Made by a program: the position numbers and the translations under genes
In this document: positions 17,417 to 25,981 of the stretch, piece after piece
Layout: every line of letters starts with the position of its first letter
Numbering within the stretch: position 1 is the first letter of the stretch
The notes under the pieces: model-generated
Database searches by the model: none
The model's input: only the letters and a program-made list of their open reading frames with translations
What the model was told of the DNA's origin: nothing
Source: VXYL01 sp965203685
Lineage (GTDB): Bacteria; Pseudomonadota; Gammaproteobacteria; Pseudomonadales; Azotimanducaceae
Reading direction: 5' to 3'
Assembly (NCBI GenBank): GCA_965203685.1
Contig: OZ241908.1
Span: 2,356,001-2,420,000, forward strand
DNA length: 64,000 nucleotides

Positions 17417-17575
17417 CTGGGCGCTTCTACGGGTTCGCAGGAGTGGACGCAAGTAGCACCACCGGGCGCAGGGATCCTGTCGTGTTCCGCATCCACCGCG
17501 GGAGAACGCGCACCGCGAACGATCCGCACGACGTTGCCGCATAATCCCACCCGTGACCGAGGAGGCTGACCGACC

Positions 17576-18976
17576 GTGAAGAACATCGTCCTGTTGATCA
17601 CCGACACCTTTCGTTATGACAACTTTGGCCAAAAGGCCAAGCGCCCCGTGCATACGCCGGAACTCGACGCGTTTGCGGCAGGTCGCGCCACCGCCATCGA
17701 AGGGTTTCACGCGGGCAGCTTTCCGACTATTCCGCATCGTACGGACGTCGCGACCGGTCGCCTCGGGTGGCCGCACTTTCCCTGGCAGCCGATCTCGCGC
17801 AGCGGGCGCAACCACATCGCCACCATGCTCGCTGATCAAGGTTATGCCACCCAGCTCATCTGCGACTGCCCGCACCTCTTCAACGCACGTTTCCAGCACG
17901 GCTTCCAGGCCGCGTACCAGCACCGTGGCCAGGAGGGGGACCGGCATCTCCTGCACTTGAACGACGACATCCTGCGCGTGATGCCCCAGGAGAAGACCCG
18001 GCGGATGCCGAGCTTCCAGGGCAAGACGCTCGCCGACATGCATCGCTGGATCAACCGTTACGCGACCCGCGAAGACGAGACGTTCTGCGCGCGGACCGCG
18101 GCGACGACGGTCCGTTGGCTCGAGGAGAACCACCGCGCCGCGCCGTTTTTCCTGTGGGTGGACTTTTTCGACCCGCACGAACCGTGGGATCCGCCCGAGT
18201 ACATGGTCGCGAAGTACGACCCGGACTACGACGGCGAACCGATGTTGCACTGCAACTACGGTCCCGCGACGGACTACTCGGAGAGCGAACTCAACAACCT
18301 GTGGGCCCACTATGCCGCGGAGTCCGAGATCGTGGACCGCCACTTGGGCCGAGTGCTTCAGAAACTCGACGACCTCAAGCTATGGGACGACACCGTCGTG
18401 GTCATCACCAGCGACCATGGGACCAGCCTCGGCGAGCACAACCGCACGGGCAAGAGCAACATCTGCGACCACGACGACCGTTACTGGCCGATCTATCCCG
18501 AGGTCAGCCATGTGCCGTTCCTCGTCGCGGGCGGCGATGTCCCCGCGGGCAAGAGCCTCGACATGCTGGCCCAGCCGGTGGATATCCTGCCGAGTGTGGC
18601 CGAGTTGGCCGGTGCCGACGTGGCACCGGTGGATCCGTTCCAAGGCACGTCCTTCGCCGACGCCGTCCGCGACAGCCGTCCCCACCACCGCACGCTCAGC
18701 GTGACGGGCGGTTTCATCAACCCGGGCGAGGACGGTCGATGTCCGGCGGAATGCGTCACGCCGTGGGTTACGGATGGACGTTGGGGCTTTACGCCGGTGG
18801 GGGCTTCAGGGGACGCCGAACTCTACGACCTCCAAGCCGACCCGTTCGCTGAGGTCGACGTCGCTGGCGAACACCCGGACGTCGTCGCCGACTTGCGCGC
18901 ACAACTGCGCGACCACCTGCACGGTCATGGGGCGGACAGTGCACTGACCGAGTGTTGGGTCGGCGAAGTCGCGTGA
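17576..18976 (+). CDS. Sulfatase-like alkaline phosphatase superfamily hydrolase with Thr at the nucleophile position
   Basis: A 466-residue sulfatase-fold protein starting at GTG 17576 with a good ribosome site (GAGG) upstream. It opens IVLLITDTFRYDNFG (metal-binding Asp). The catalytic loop reads FPTIPHRTDVATGR: the usual C/S-x-P-x-R formylglycine motif has threonine (Thr51). VVVITSDHGTSLGEHN supplies the C-terminal Asp-His metal ligands. Without Cys or Ser it cannot carry formylglycine, so it may act as a phosphodi- or monoesterase using Thr, as nucleotide pyrophosphatases do; that is inference. Its stop overlaps the start of the membrane protease gene (GTGA). Confidence 0.85.
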   Translation: MKNIVLLITDTFRYDNFGQKAKRPVHTPELDAFAAGRATAIEGFHAGSFPTIPHRTDVATGRLGWPHFPWQPISRSGRNHIATMLADQGYATQLICDCPHLFNARFQHGFQAAYQHRGQEGDRHLLHLNDDILRVMPQEKTRRMPSFQGKTLADMHRWINRYATREDETFCARTAATTVRWLEENHRAAPFFLWVDFFDPHEPWDPPEYMVAKYDPDYDGEPMLHCNYGPATDYSESELNNLWAHYAAESEIVDRHLGRVLQKLDDLKLWDDTVVVITSDHGTSLGEHNRTGKSNICDHDDRYWPIYPEVSHVPFLVAGGDVPAGKSLDMLAQPVDILPSVAELAGADVAPVDPFQGTSFADAVRDSRPHHRTLSVTGGFINPGEDGRCPAECVTPWVTDGRWGFTPVGASGDAELYDLQADPFAEVDVAGEHPDVVADLRAQLRDHLHGHGADSALTECWVGEVA

Positions 18977-19623
18977 TATACCTCATCTTCCAAGGCCAGT
19001 ACCTGGTCTTCGGGCTCTTGATCGCGGCCCTGGTGCTGTCGCTGTCCTGTCACGAGTTCGGCCACGCCTGGGTCGCCAAGCTGTGCGGCGACGACACGGC
19101 GGAACGCGCCGGGCGACTGACGCTCAACCCCGTGCGCCACATCGACCCGATGGGCTTGGCCATGGTCGTCCTCGTCGGGTTCGGCTACGCGCGGCCCGTG
19201 CCAACGGATCCTCGCAACTACCGGTTCAAAAGCGCCGACCTATGGGTTGCGGCCGCCGGTCCGGGGATGAACCTCGTTCTCGCCGCAGTGGCTTGGAACT
19301 TCTTCCTTTCCATGCGGATCACCGGCAACGATTTCTTCTTCCAGGCGGGTCCAGAGGCGTTCTTCATCCTGCTGGTGCAGGTGAACCTGTTGCTTATGCT
19401 GTTCAACCTGATCCCGCTCGGCCCGCTTGACGGTCACTACATCCTCGCGCGGCTGCTGCCGGAAAGGACCGCGCAGGCGTATCGCTACTACAACGCGCGC
19501 TTCGGCGTGTGGTTCCTGCTGGCGCTGATCGTCGTCAGCCTGCTCGGCGTTCCCGTGTTCCAGCAGTTGATGGGTATCGGTGCCTCGCTGCTGCCGCTGA
19601 TCACGTTTGTCGGTGGCACCTGA
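18973..19623 (+). CDS. Site-2 protease family (M50) zinc metalloprotease
   Basis: A 216-residue membrane protease starting at GTG 18973, overlapping the previous stop. Zinc-binding HEFGH is in LSLSCHEFGHAWVAKLCGDD, and the second metal-ligand region is NLIPLGPLDGHYILARLL (the N-P-x-x-x-x-D-G form). About five hydrophobic segments are present. This short form resembles the M50B/YdbE-like stand-alone peptidases without PDZ domains. The substrate is unknown. It converges with the acyl-CoA dehydrogenase-like gene with only 3 bp between stops. Confidence 0.9.
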   Translation: MIYLIFQGQYLVFGLLIAALVLSLSCHEFGHAWVAKLCGDDTAERAGRLTLNPVRHIDPMGLAMVVLVGFGYARPVPTDPRNYRFKSADLWVAAAGPGMNLVLAAVAWNFFLSMRITGNDFFFQAGPEAFFILLVQVNLLLMLFNLIPLGPLDGHYILARLLPERTAQAYRYYNARFGVWFLLALIVVSLLGVPVFQQLMGIGASLLPLITFVGGT

Positions 19624-19626
19624 AGG

Positions 19627-20778
19627 TCAGCGGGACCTAACGACGAAGGACTCCGACTCGAGCCCGAGCAATGTGCGCCCGGCGTCCTCGATGAGATGCG
19701 GTGCAACCGTGGCGTGCTGGCGCACGACGCGGACGTCGCGGGCGATCCGCTCCAACGGTTCTCCGATCCGGTTTGCGGTGGTGCCTGCTGCTTCGCACAG
19801 CGTCTCCACGACCTCCACGGCGGCACGTGCGGCGTCCGAGGCAATGATGTGGAACAGCGCCCGGTCCCGCGGCGCGACCTCATCGCCCCGGACAACGGTC
19901 TCCCAGCTTGCCGCGGTGCGGTCCATGAGTGCGGCTCGTGCGCCGATCAAACGCGCTTCGGCGTTGGCGACCGCGCGTTGCGCGAATGGCCGATCGCGCA
20001 ACGTCCGGGTCGTGAAGCGCGGTTGTTTGCGCGTCGCCAAGTCTACGAATGCGTCGATCCCGGCTTGTGCGATGCCGATGGCGACGGCGGCCTTGTTGTA
20101 CGCCAGGCGGTTGCCGAGAGGCAGCCGTAGTTGCGGCGAAGTCGCCGCGTTGCCACCGATCGGCGCGATGATGCGGTTGCCGGGCACGAAGACGTCGTCC
20201 AAGCGCACGTCGTGGGAGCCGGAGCCGCGCAAGCCTCCGACGTGCCAGGTGTCCACGATCTCGAACTCGCCTTCGGGCACAACGGCGTAACGGTTGCCTT
20301 CAACGACCTGCTCGTCGCCGTCGTAGAGGTGCACGGTGGCGCCGAAGATCTGGGCGTTGTGGATGCCGCTCACGAACTGCCACTGGCCGGAGACCCGCCA
20401 GCCGTCGCCGTCGCGCTGGGCACGGCCCACGGCCGCGGTGGAACTCGCCATGATGGTCATCGGGTCGGCGATGAGTTCCGGGCACCGGTCCTTGAACCCC
20501 GGGCCGATCAGGCCGAACGTCTCGATACCGATCATGAGGTTCCAGCCGGCACTGCCGTCCGCGCGGGAGGCGGCCTCGATGACGCCGATCTGGGTCATGG
20601 CGTCGGCATCGGCGCCGTGGATGTCGGGCGTACCGGCTAGGCGGTAGAGCCCGTTCCTAGCAAACGCTTCGGCAACGGGACGCGGCAAGTGGCGCTGGCG
20701 CTCGGCGTCGTCGGCGTGCTGGCGAATCAAAGGCGCCAACGCCTCGGCCCTGGCGATGTGGGAGTTGGTCTGGCTCAC
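19627..20778 (-). CDS. Acyl-CoA dehydrogenase family flavoprotein (HsaA/DszC-like)
   Basis: A 383-residue protein of the acyl-CoA dehydrogenase fold. The N-terminal helical domain (ARAEALAPLIRQHADDAE), the middle beta domain (WRVSGQWQFVSGIHNAQIFG) and the C-terminal four-helix bundle are all present. RLDDVFVPGNR is the domain-boundary motif. The pattern fits the group D flavin monooxygenases (HsaA, DszC type) better than true fatty-acid dehydrogenases, as no catalytic Glu motif is obvious. It might use reduced flavin delivered by a reductase elsewhere. It lies downstream of an LLM oxidoreductase on the same strand (65-bp gap). Confidence 0.82.
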   Translation of the reverse strand: MSQTNSHIARAEALAPLIRQHADDAERQRHLPRPVAEAFARNGLYRLAGTPDIHGADADAMTQIGVIEAASRADGSAGWNLMIGIETFGLIGPGFKDRCPELIADPMTIMASSTAAVGRAQRDGDGWRVSGQWQFVSGIHNAQIFGATVHLYDGDEQVVEGNRYAVVPEGEFEIVDTWHVGGLRGSGSHDVRLDDVFVPGNRIIAPIGGNAATSPQLRLPLGNRLAYNKAAVAIGIAQAGIDAFVDLATRKQPRFTTRTLRDRPFAQRAVANAEARLIGARAALMDRTAASWETVVRGDEVAPRDRALFHIIASDAARAAVEVVETLCEAAGTTANRIGEPLERIARDVRVVRQHATVAPHLIEDAGRTLLGLESESFVVRSR

Positions 20779-20842
20779 CGGCGCGAGTGTAGCGCGAACG
20801 CCGGGGCGCTACTGTGCGGCGGGATGGCGGACGCGTACCGCG

Positions 20843-21763
20843 TCAGGCCGAGCCGACCTCGGCGCGGATCGCGTCGTGGGCGCGGCCGAGCACGTCGATG
20901 ATCGCGTCGACGCTGCGCGCGCCCGCCTGGAAGATTGCGGTCGCATTCAGTGCGCCCCACTCGAACCCCATCGCCTTAACTTCGGCGGCACGCGCAGCGA
21001 CGCGTTCCACCTCCGCGTAGAAGCGCTTACCGGCGTCGTCCCGGGGCGGCACGTCGAGCATCATCTGGTAGCCGATCTCCGCAGGGTCGCGCCCGGCCCC
21101 CTCGGCATAGCGGGCGATCTTGGCCTTGCACCGGGCTGCGACATCCGGGTCCGTGATGGCTGTCGCAAGCCATCCGTCGCCGACTTCCGCGACGCGCCGC
21201 AGGGCACGCTCCGAGGCGCCGCCGATCCAGACCGGCAGCTTGCCGCCTTGCGGCGGCTTGGGTTCCATGGCCATGGCGGTGGACGTGTAGAACCGGCCCT
21301 GGAAATCCACCTGCTCGTCGGACCAGTAGGCGCGCATCAGGGAGATGGCCTCGTCCATGCGCCGGCCCCGAGTCTGGAAGTTCTCTTCCAACGCGTCGTA
21401 CTCGGACTCCTGCCAGCCCACGCCAACGCCGAGGCGCACACGGCCGCCGGAGAGCGTGTCCAGCGTGCTGATCTGCTTGGCGACCAGCACCGGTTGGCGC
21501 TGCGGCAGGACCAGCACCTCCGTGCCGAGGCCGATGCGTTCGGTCACCGCGGCCACGTAGGAGAGCGCCATGAGCGCCTCCATGATCGGCATCTTGGGGG
21601 GATACATGGGTGCCTCCCGCGTCGCGGTCGGGAAACCCATGATGACGTGGTCGAAGACGTCGAGCTGGTCGAAGCCGATGTCCTCGATCGCCTTCGCCAG
21701 GCGGACCACGGCTTCGCCCCCTTCGCGGTAGCTCACGCTCGGGAATTCAACAGCAAGCTTCAT
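20843..21763 (-). CDS. LLM class flavin-dependent oxidoreductase
   Basis: A 306-residue luciferase-like oxidoreductase beginning MKLAVEFPSVSYREGGE. Typical features are GFDQLDVFDHVIMGFP, ERIGLGTEVLVLPQRQPVLV and GRVRLGVGVGWQESEYDALE, with the flavin-binding GGASERALRRVAEVGDGWLA near residue 180. The substrate and cofactor (FMN or F420) are unresolved. It starts 79 bp downstream of a strong minus-strand terminator (21,842-21,883), so it could be under attenuation control or have a separate promoter in that gap. Confidence 0.87.
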   Translation of the reverse strand: MKLAVEFPSVSYREGGEAVVRLAKAIEDIGFDQLDVFDHVIMGFPTATREAPMYPPKMPIMEALMALSYVAAVTERIGLGTEVLVLPQRQPVLVAKQISTLDTLSGGRVRLGVGVGWQESEYDALEENFQTRGRRMDEAISLMRAYWSDEQVDFQGRFYTSTAMAMEPKPPQGGKLPVWIGGASERALRRVAEVGDGWLATAITDPDVAARCKAKIARYAEGAGRDPAEIGYQMMLDVPPRDDAGKRFYAEVERVAARAAEVKAMGFEWGALNATAIFQAGARSVDAIIDVLGRAHDAIRAEVGSA

Positions 21764-21841
21764 CGGCCCCCCGGTGCTTTGCGGAAAGTGGTGATGTTAG
21801 CCGGGTGGGCGGGGTGATGCGTTGGCTAGTCGGGCCGGGCC

Positions 21842-21883
21842 AAAACGAAACCGGGGCGGCGTTGCTAGCAACGACCGCCCCGG
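21842..21883 (-). terminator. Strong Rho-independent terminator
   Basis: On the minus strand CCGGGGCGG-T-CGTTGC pairs with GCAACG-CCGCCCCGG (15 bp, one bulged T, small loop), followed by TTTCGTTTT. It lies downstream of a tiny ORF and upstream of the LLM gene. Confidence 0.8.
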
Positions 21884-21928
21884 CGTTTGTGAGGGACTCA
21901 CACCCTCGAGAGTTCTCAGGTGATGAGT

Positions 21929-21964
21929 CTAACGGGGTGTGTGTCCCCCAACGAAAGATTGCAC
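21929..21964 (-). CDS. 11-codon leader peptide with perfect extended Shine-Dalgarno
   Basis: A minus-strand mini-ORF GTG to TAG encoding MQSFVGGHTPR. Its ribosome site TAAGGAGGTGATC (21,967-21,979) is exactly complementary to the 13 bases at the 3' end of 16S rRNA, with good spacing (7 bases from AGGAGG) to the GTG. A good sigma70 promoter lies just upstream and a terminator about 45 bases downstream, so a ~155-nt transcript is predicted. ATCACCT at about 21,920 can pair with part of the ribosome site. It could be an attenuator leader for the LLM gene, or an independent small RNA. Confidence 0.5.
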   Translation of the reverse strand: MQSFVGGHTPR

Positions 21965-22001
21965 TTGATCACCTCCTTATATCCGCCCAACACGGTGTGC
22001 G

Positions 22002-22029
22002 ACTATACGCATCGCGGTTGTGAGCGCAA
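22002..22029 (-). promoter_or_regulatory. Sigma70-type promoter for the small minus-strand transcript
   Basis: On the minus strand TTGCGC (22,024-22,029), a 16-base spacer, and TATAGT (22,002-22,007). The expected transcription start is near 21,996, ahead of the leader ORF. Confidence 0.6.
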
Positions 22030-22120
22030 CCCTCGATTTCACGCGAGTCACACACGCCACCCCGTGCGGGCCGTGGCCGCCGTGGACGACTCGCTCGATC
22101 ACATTGCCGCGATCGACCGA

Positions 22121-23500
22121 TCAGGGCTCCTTGAGCTGGCTCGTCGCAATGCGCTCCAACGTCCGCAGGCGGAGGTCGTTCTCGACGGCTCGGTATTCCG
22201 GGAGCCCGGCGAGGTTGCGCCCCTCGTCGGGATCGGCGTTGCGGTCAAACAGCAGGTAGGTGCGGCCCTCCCGGTTGAGGGCCATCTTCCAATCGCGCGT
22301 CATCAGCATGAACTCGCCACGGAATTCCGAGATGGCATCGTCGCGGGGCGCCGCATCGGGATCGGTCAGAGCGGGAACCAGGGAGCGTGCGAACTGCCGA
22401 TGCTCGAGTTCTCCGCCCGCGAGTTCGACCAGCGTCGGTCCGAGGTCGCAGTTCTCCACCGGCGTGTCGTTGACGTTGCCGGTAGCGTCCCGCGCCGTGG
22501 CGGGCGTGCGTACGAGCATCGGCACGCGCACCGAGCCGTCCAGGAAGACCATCTTGTAGATCAGCCCCCAGTCGCCGTTCATCTCGCCGTGGTCGGAGGT
22601 GAAGCCGATCACCGTGTTGTCGAGTTCGCCGCGCTGTTCGATGACGTCGATGATCTGGCCGATCTGGTCATCGATGAGGGAGACGTTGCCGGCGTAGTTG
22701 GCGCGCATGGCGGCCTCGTCACCGGCGTCGAACGCGGGTGCGCTTTCCAGGCGCTTGTCCAGCCAGCCACGCGGTCGCCGCTGCTCGTCGACGCTGCCCG
22801 GCACCGGTGCGGGCATGGCGTCGGGTTCGTACATGCTCGCGTACGGTTCGGGAGCGTCCCAGGGCTCGTGGGGACCGCCGAAGCTGACCCAGCAGAACCA
22901 AGGTTCGTCGCGAGCGTATTCGGCGAGATAGCGCTTGGCCTGCTGGCCCACGTAGACGTCCGCGTAGTCTTCGAGCGGCAGGACCGAGGGGCGCGCGACA
23001 TGGGGCTTGTTGGCGAAGCGTTCGTCGAAGTCGGCGCGATAGGCGTCGAGTAGGCCCTTGTCCTGCCACATGGCCGTCATGTGGCTCATGACGCGGGCGC
23101 TGGCGCGCGGCCCGCCGATCTCGTCCACGTCGTCGAGACCGTAGGCGTGGAGCAGGTCCTCGCGGTCGCGCAGATCGCCGCGGTGGGGATGCAGGTGGGT
23201 CTTGCCGAAGAGGCTCGTTCGATAGCCGAGATCGCGCAGCGCACGCATCCAGGTCGGCCCTTCGGGCGGCATCACGTAGTCCATGTTGTTCCACACGGCG
23301 TTGTTGTGCGGATAGCGTCCGGTGGCCAAGGTGACCCGTGCAGGGATGCAGATGGGCGTCGTGGTCACGCACTGCGTAAAGCGCACGCCTTCGCTCGCGA
23401 TCCGGTCCAACGCGGGGGTGCGTACCCAGCCGCCGCTGCAGCCCATCGCGTCCCAGCGCTGCTGGTCGGTCATCAGGAAAAGAATGTTGGGTTTGGTCAT
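22121..23500 (-). CDS. Sulfatase (formylglycine-dependent, Cys type)
   Basis: A 459-residue arylsulfatase/choline-sulfatase-like enzyme. The metal site begins NILFLMTDQQRWDAMG. The formylglycine motif is canonical: Cys51 in TTPICIPARVTLATGRYPH (C-x-P-x-R). VIGFTSDHGEMNGDWGL provides the Asp-His metal ligands. It lacks a signal peptide, so it is probably cytoplasmic and would need a formylglycine-generating enzyme encoded elsewhere. Neighbouring aldolase and Gfo/Idh/MocA genes on the other strand suggest use of sulfated sugars, but that is inference. Confidence 0.92.
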   Translation of the reverse strand: MTKPNILFLMTDQQRWDAMGCSGGWVRTPALDRIASEGVRFTQCVTTTPICIPARVTLATGRYPHNNAVWNNMDYVMPPEGPTWMRALRDLGYRTSLFGKTHLHPHRGDLRDREDLLHAYGLDDVDEIGGPRASARVMSHMTAMWQDKGLLDAYRADFDERFANKPHVARPSVLPLEDYADVYVGQQAKRYLAEYARDEPWFCWVSFGGPHEPWDAPEPYASMYEPDAMPAPVPGSVDEQRRPRGWLDKRLESAPAFDAGDEAAMRANYAGNVSLIDDQIGQIIDVIEQRGELDNTVIGFTSDHGEMNGDWGLIYKMVFLDGSVRVPMLVRTPATARDATGNVNDTPVENCDLGPTLVELAGGELEHRQFARSLVPALTDPDAAPRDDAISEFRGEFMLMTRDWKMALNREGRTYLLFDRNADPDEGRNLAGLPEYRAVENDLRLRTLERIATSQLKEP

Positions 23501-23546
23501 GTTCGTGGGCTACGCTTAAGGGCTCTTTCATCACAGGGTGGCCCGG

Positions 23547-24470
23547 ATGCCGGACCGATTTCAACTCGCTGGGGATGCAGGGAGCCTCGCTGCGGAGCAA
23601 GCGAGTCGCATGGGCTCCGACGCGGGCTTCATTGCCGCGCTGGACCAGAGCGGCGGCAGCACGCCAAAGGCGCTGGCCCTCTACGGCATCGACGAGTCGG
23701 GTTATTCCAACGACGAGCAGATGTTCGACGTCGTGCACGCCATGCGCACCCGGATCATCACCGACCCGGCCTTCAACGGCGAGCGCATCCTGGGCACGAT
23801 CCTGTTCCAGAACACGCTGGATCGGGAGGTCAACGGCGTTCCGACCAGCCAGTACCTGTGGCGCGAGAAGCGCATCCTGCCGATTCTCAAGATCGACTAC
23901 GGGATGAACGACGTCGAGGACGGTGCGCAGACCATGAAGCCGATCCCGGACCTGGGCCACCGGCTGCCGGCAGCGCGGGCCAAGGACGTGTTCGGGACCA
24001 AGATGCGCTCGGTCATCCAGGGCGCGAACGCATCGGGGATCGCACGCGTCGTCGACCAGCAGTTCGAGTTCGCGCGCGAGGTGATCGGCCATGGCCTCGT
24101 CCCGATCATCGAGCCGGAGGTCGATATCCATGCGGCAGACAAGGCGGCGTGCGAGGAGATCCTGCGCGACCGCCTGCTCGCCGGGGCGGATGCACTCGGC
24201 GACGGCTTGGTGATGTTCAAGCTGACGCTGCCGGAGCAGGCGAACTTCTATGCCGATTTGTGCGCCCATGCCAAGGTGCTTCGGGTCGTGGCGCTCTCCG
24301 GCGGCTACTCGAGAGAGGTCGCCAACGACAGGCTGGCGGCCAACAACGGCATGATCGCGAGCTTCTCGCGTGCGCTGACCGAGGGACTGCGCGTCGACCT
24401 CGACGACGATGCGTTCGGCAGCCTGCTCGACCAATCCATCGCCAGCATAGCCGCAGCCTCCAATACCTGA
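23547..24470 (+). CDS. Fructose-bisphosphate aldolase class I
   Basis: A class I (Schiff-base) aldolase of the bacterial type, about 307 residues from ATG 23547 (a GTG at 23538 would add three residues). Diagnostic segments are GFIAALDQSGGSTPKALALY, FQNTLDREVNG, PILKIDYGMNDVEDG, GLVPIIEPEVDIHAADKAAC, DGLVMFKLTLPEQ with the expected Schiff-base lysine, and VVALSGGYSREVAN. It cleaves fructose-1,6-bisphosphate or related ketose phosphates. It is followed 10 bp later by the Gfo/Idh/MocA gene, so the two are likely one operon. Confidence 0.92.
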   Translation: MPDRFQLAGDAGSLAAEQASRMGSDAGFIAALDQSGGSTPKALALYGIDESGYSNDEQMFDVVHAMRTRIITDPAFNGERILGTILFQNTLDREVNGVPTSQYLWREKRILPILKIDYGMNDVEDGAQTMKPIPDLGHRLPAARAKDVFGTKMRSVIQGANASGIARVVDQQFEFAREVIGHGLVPIIEPEVDIHAADKAACEEILRDRLLAGADALGDGLVMFKLTLPEQANFYADLCAHAKVLRVVALSGGYSREVANDRLAANNGMIASFSRALTEGLRVDLDDDAFGSLLDQSIASIAAASNT

Positions 24471-24480
24471 CCGTCCGCCG

Positions 24481-25794
24481 ATGGCGCGACGCACCTACGC
24501 CATCGTCGGTACCGGTGGCCGTCACCAGATGTACCGCGATGCGTTGCTCGGGCGCTTCGCCGACACGGCCACGCTGGTCGCCCTTTGCGACGCCAATGCC
24601 GGTCGCCTCGAGATGTCCCTGGACGTTGCGCGCGCCCGGTCGAACGAGTCGGTTGGTGGCTACGCGGCGGACGACTTCGACGCCTTGCTGGCCGAGCGCC
24701 GGCCACAGACGGTAATCGTCACGAGCATGGACAGCACGCACGACGAGTACATCTGCCGCGCGATGGCTGGCGGTTGCGACGTGATCACGGAGAAGCCGCT
24801 GACCATCTCGGCGGCCAAGCTCCAGCGCATTGTCGACACCCAGCGCCGAACGGGGCGTAACCTGACGGTCGCGTTCAACTACCGTTACTCACCGGTGCGC
24901 AGCCAGGTCAAAAGCGCGTTGCTCGACGGGGTGGTGGGCGAGATCACCGCGGTTGACTTCCACTGGCTCCTTGATACGCGCCACGGTGCCGACTACTTCC
25001 GCCGCTGGCATCGAAACAAGCGCAACTCGGGCGGTCTGCTCGTGCACAAGGCGACCCACCACTTCGACCTGGTGAACTGGTGGCTGCAGAGCGTCCCGCG
25101 ATTCGTTCACGCGACCGGCGAGCGTCGCTACTACCGCCCGGAGCAGGCCGAGCGTCTCGGCCTCGGGGCGCGCGGGGAGCGTTGCCACGGCTGTGCGGCG
25201 CACGGCGACTGTCCGTTCCATTTCGACATCACCGCCCGCGAGGGCCTTAGGGCCATGTACTTCGACCAGGAGCGGCATGACGGCTACCGGCGCGACCAAT
25301 GCGTATTCAGCGCCGCCATCGACATTGAGGACACGATGAGCGTGCGCGTGCGCTACGCAGACGGCGCGACGATGACCTACTCGCTTTACGCCTATGCGCC
25401 GTGGGAAGGCTACCGGATCGCCTTCAACGGCACCGCCGGGCGGTTGGAACACGAGGTGCGGGAGTCGTCGTACGCAAGCGGCGACGGTTCGGTTCCCGGT
25501 GCGGCACTCGGCGCGTCCATCCACGTCTACCCGCACTTCGCCGAGCCCTACGCGATCGAACCCGCGCGCGCGAGCGGAGGTCATGGCGGGGGCGACCGCG
25601 TGATGCTCGATGACCTCTTCGCTGCGCCCGATGCGCCGGACGCGCTGCAGCGCCGGGCGGACTACCGCGCCGGCGCCTGGTCGATCCTGACCGGGATCGC
25701 GGCCAACGTGTCGATCGACGAAGGCCGTACCGTACAGGTCGGCGAACTGGTGTCCGGGCTCGACCGGCCCGAGCCTCCTGTAACCCAGGCGTAA
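24481..25794 (+). CDS. Gfo/Idh/MocA family oxidoreductase
   Basis: A 437-residue NAD(P)-dependent sugar or inositol dehydrogenase-like enzyme. The Rossmann loop is IVGTGGRHQMY. The family's catalytic motif EKPLTISAAKLQRIVD carries the E-K-P triad, and FHWLLDTRHGADYFRRWH begins the C-terminal domain. An added cysteine cluster (C-x-x-C in CHGCAAHGDCPFHFD) might bind a metal and is not typical. The substrate is unknown; pairing with a class I aldolase fits carbohydrate catabolism. Confidence 0.9.
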   Translation: MARRTYAIVGTGGRHQMYRDALLGRFADTATLVALCDANAGRLEMSLDVARARSNESVGGYAADDFDALLAERRPQTVIVTSMDSTHDEYICRAMAGGCDVITEKPLTISAAKLQRIVDTQRRTGRNLTVAFNYRYSPVRSQVKSALLDGVVGEITAVDFHWLLDTRHGADYFRRWHRNKRNSGGLLVHKATHHFDLVNWWLQSVPRFVHATGERRYYRPEQAERLGLGARGERCHGCAAHGDCPFHFDITAREGLRAMYFDQERHDGYRRDQCVFSAAIDIEDTMSVRVRYADGATMTYSLYAYAPWEGYRIAFNGTAGRLEHEVRESSYASGDGSVPGAALGASIHVYPHFAEPYAIEPARASGGHGGGDRVMLDDLFAAPDAPDALQRRADYRAGAWSILTGIAANVSIDEGRTVQVGELVSGLDRPEPPVTQA

Positions 25795-25800
25795 CGCGGC

Positions 25801-25829
25801 TTGCTTCGCCAACAGCCGAACCCTAGAAT
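25801..25829 (+). promoter_or_regulatory. Sigma70-type promoter for the 2-oxoacid oxidoreductase operon
   Basis: TTGCTT (25,801-25,806), a 17-base spacer, and TAGAAT (25,824-25,829). It predicts a 5' untranslated region of about 140 bases that holds a short leader ORF. CCCCC at 25,861 and GGGGG at 25,896 could pair within it. Confidence 0.55.
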
Positions 25830-25918
25830 CACATCTTTGCTGGCAAACGAGCCGATAAGTCCCCCAACGCAAGCCACGGATTCTTGAGGCGAACCGGGGG
25901 TGCGACGAGAGTCGAACG

Positions 25919-25981
25919 ATGGAGGAGAAAGGCCCTAGCTGCTGCGGCGTTCCCTGTGCGCGGCGGCGCGTCCTCGTATGA
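25919..25981 (+). CDS. Short leader ORF with Cys-Cys codons, overlapping the next gene
   Basis: A 20-codon frame from ATG 25919 to TGA 25979-25981. The stop overlaps the ATG of the Fe-S flavoprotein gene (ATGA). The peptide has three cysteines in the stretch SCCGVPC followed by several arginines. The downstream gene has no clear ribosome site of its own, so translational coupling is plausible. No family is known, and it could be a chance frame. Confidence 0.35.
   Translation: MEEKGPSCCGVPCARRRVLV

Noticed and set aside
21961..21979. Fragment of a 16S rRNA 3' end (GATCACCTCCTTA) on the plus strand
   Set aside because: Only 13 bases match and the flanks do not resemble rRNA. Read on the minus strand it is an ideal Shine-Dalgarno with a start codon at the right distance, which explains it better.
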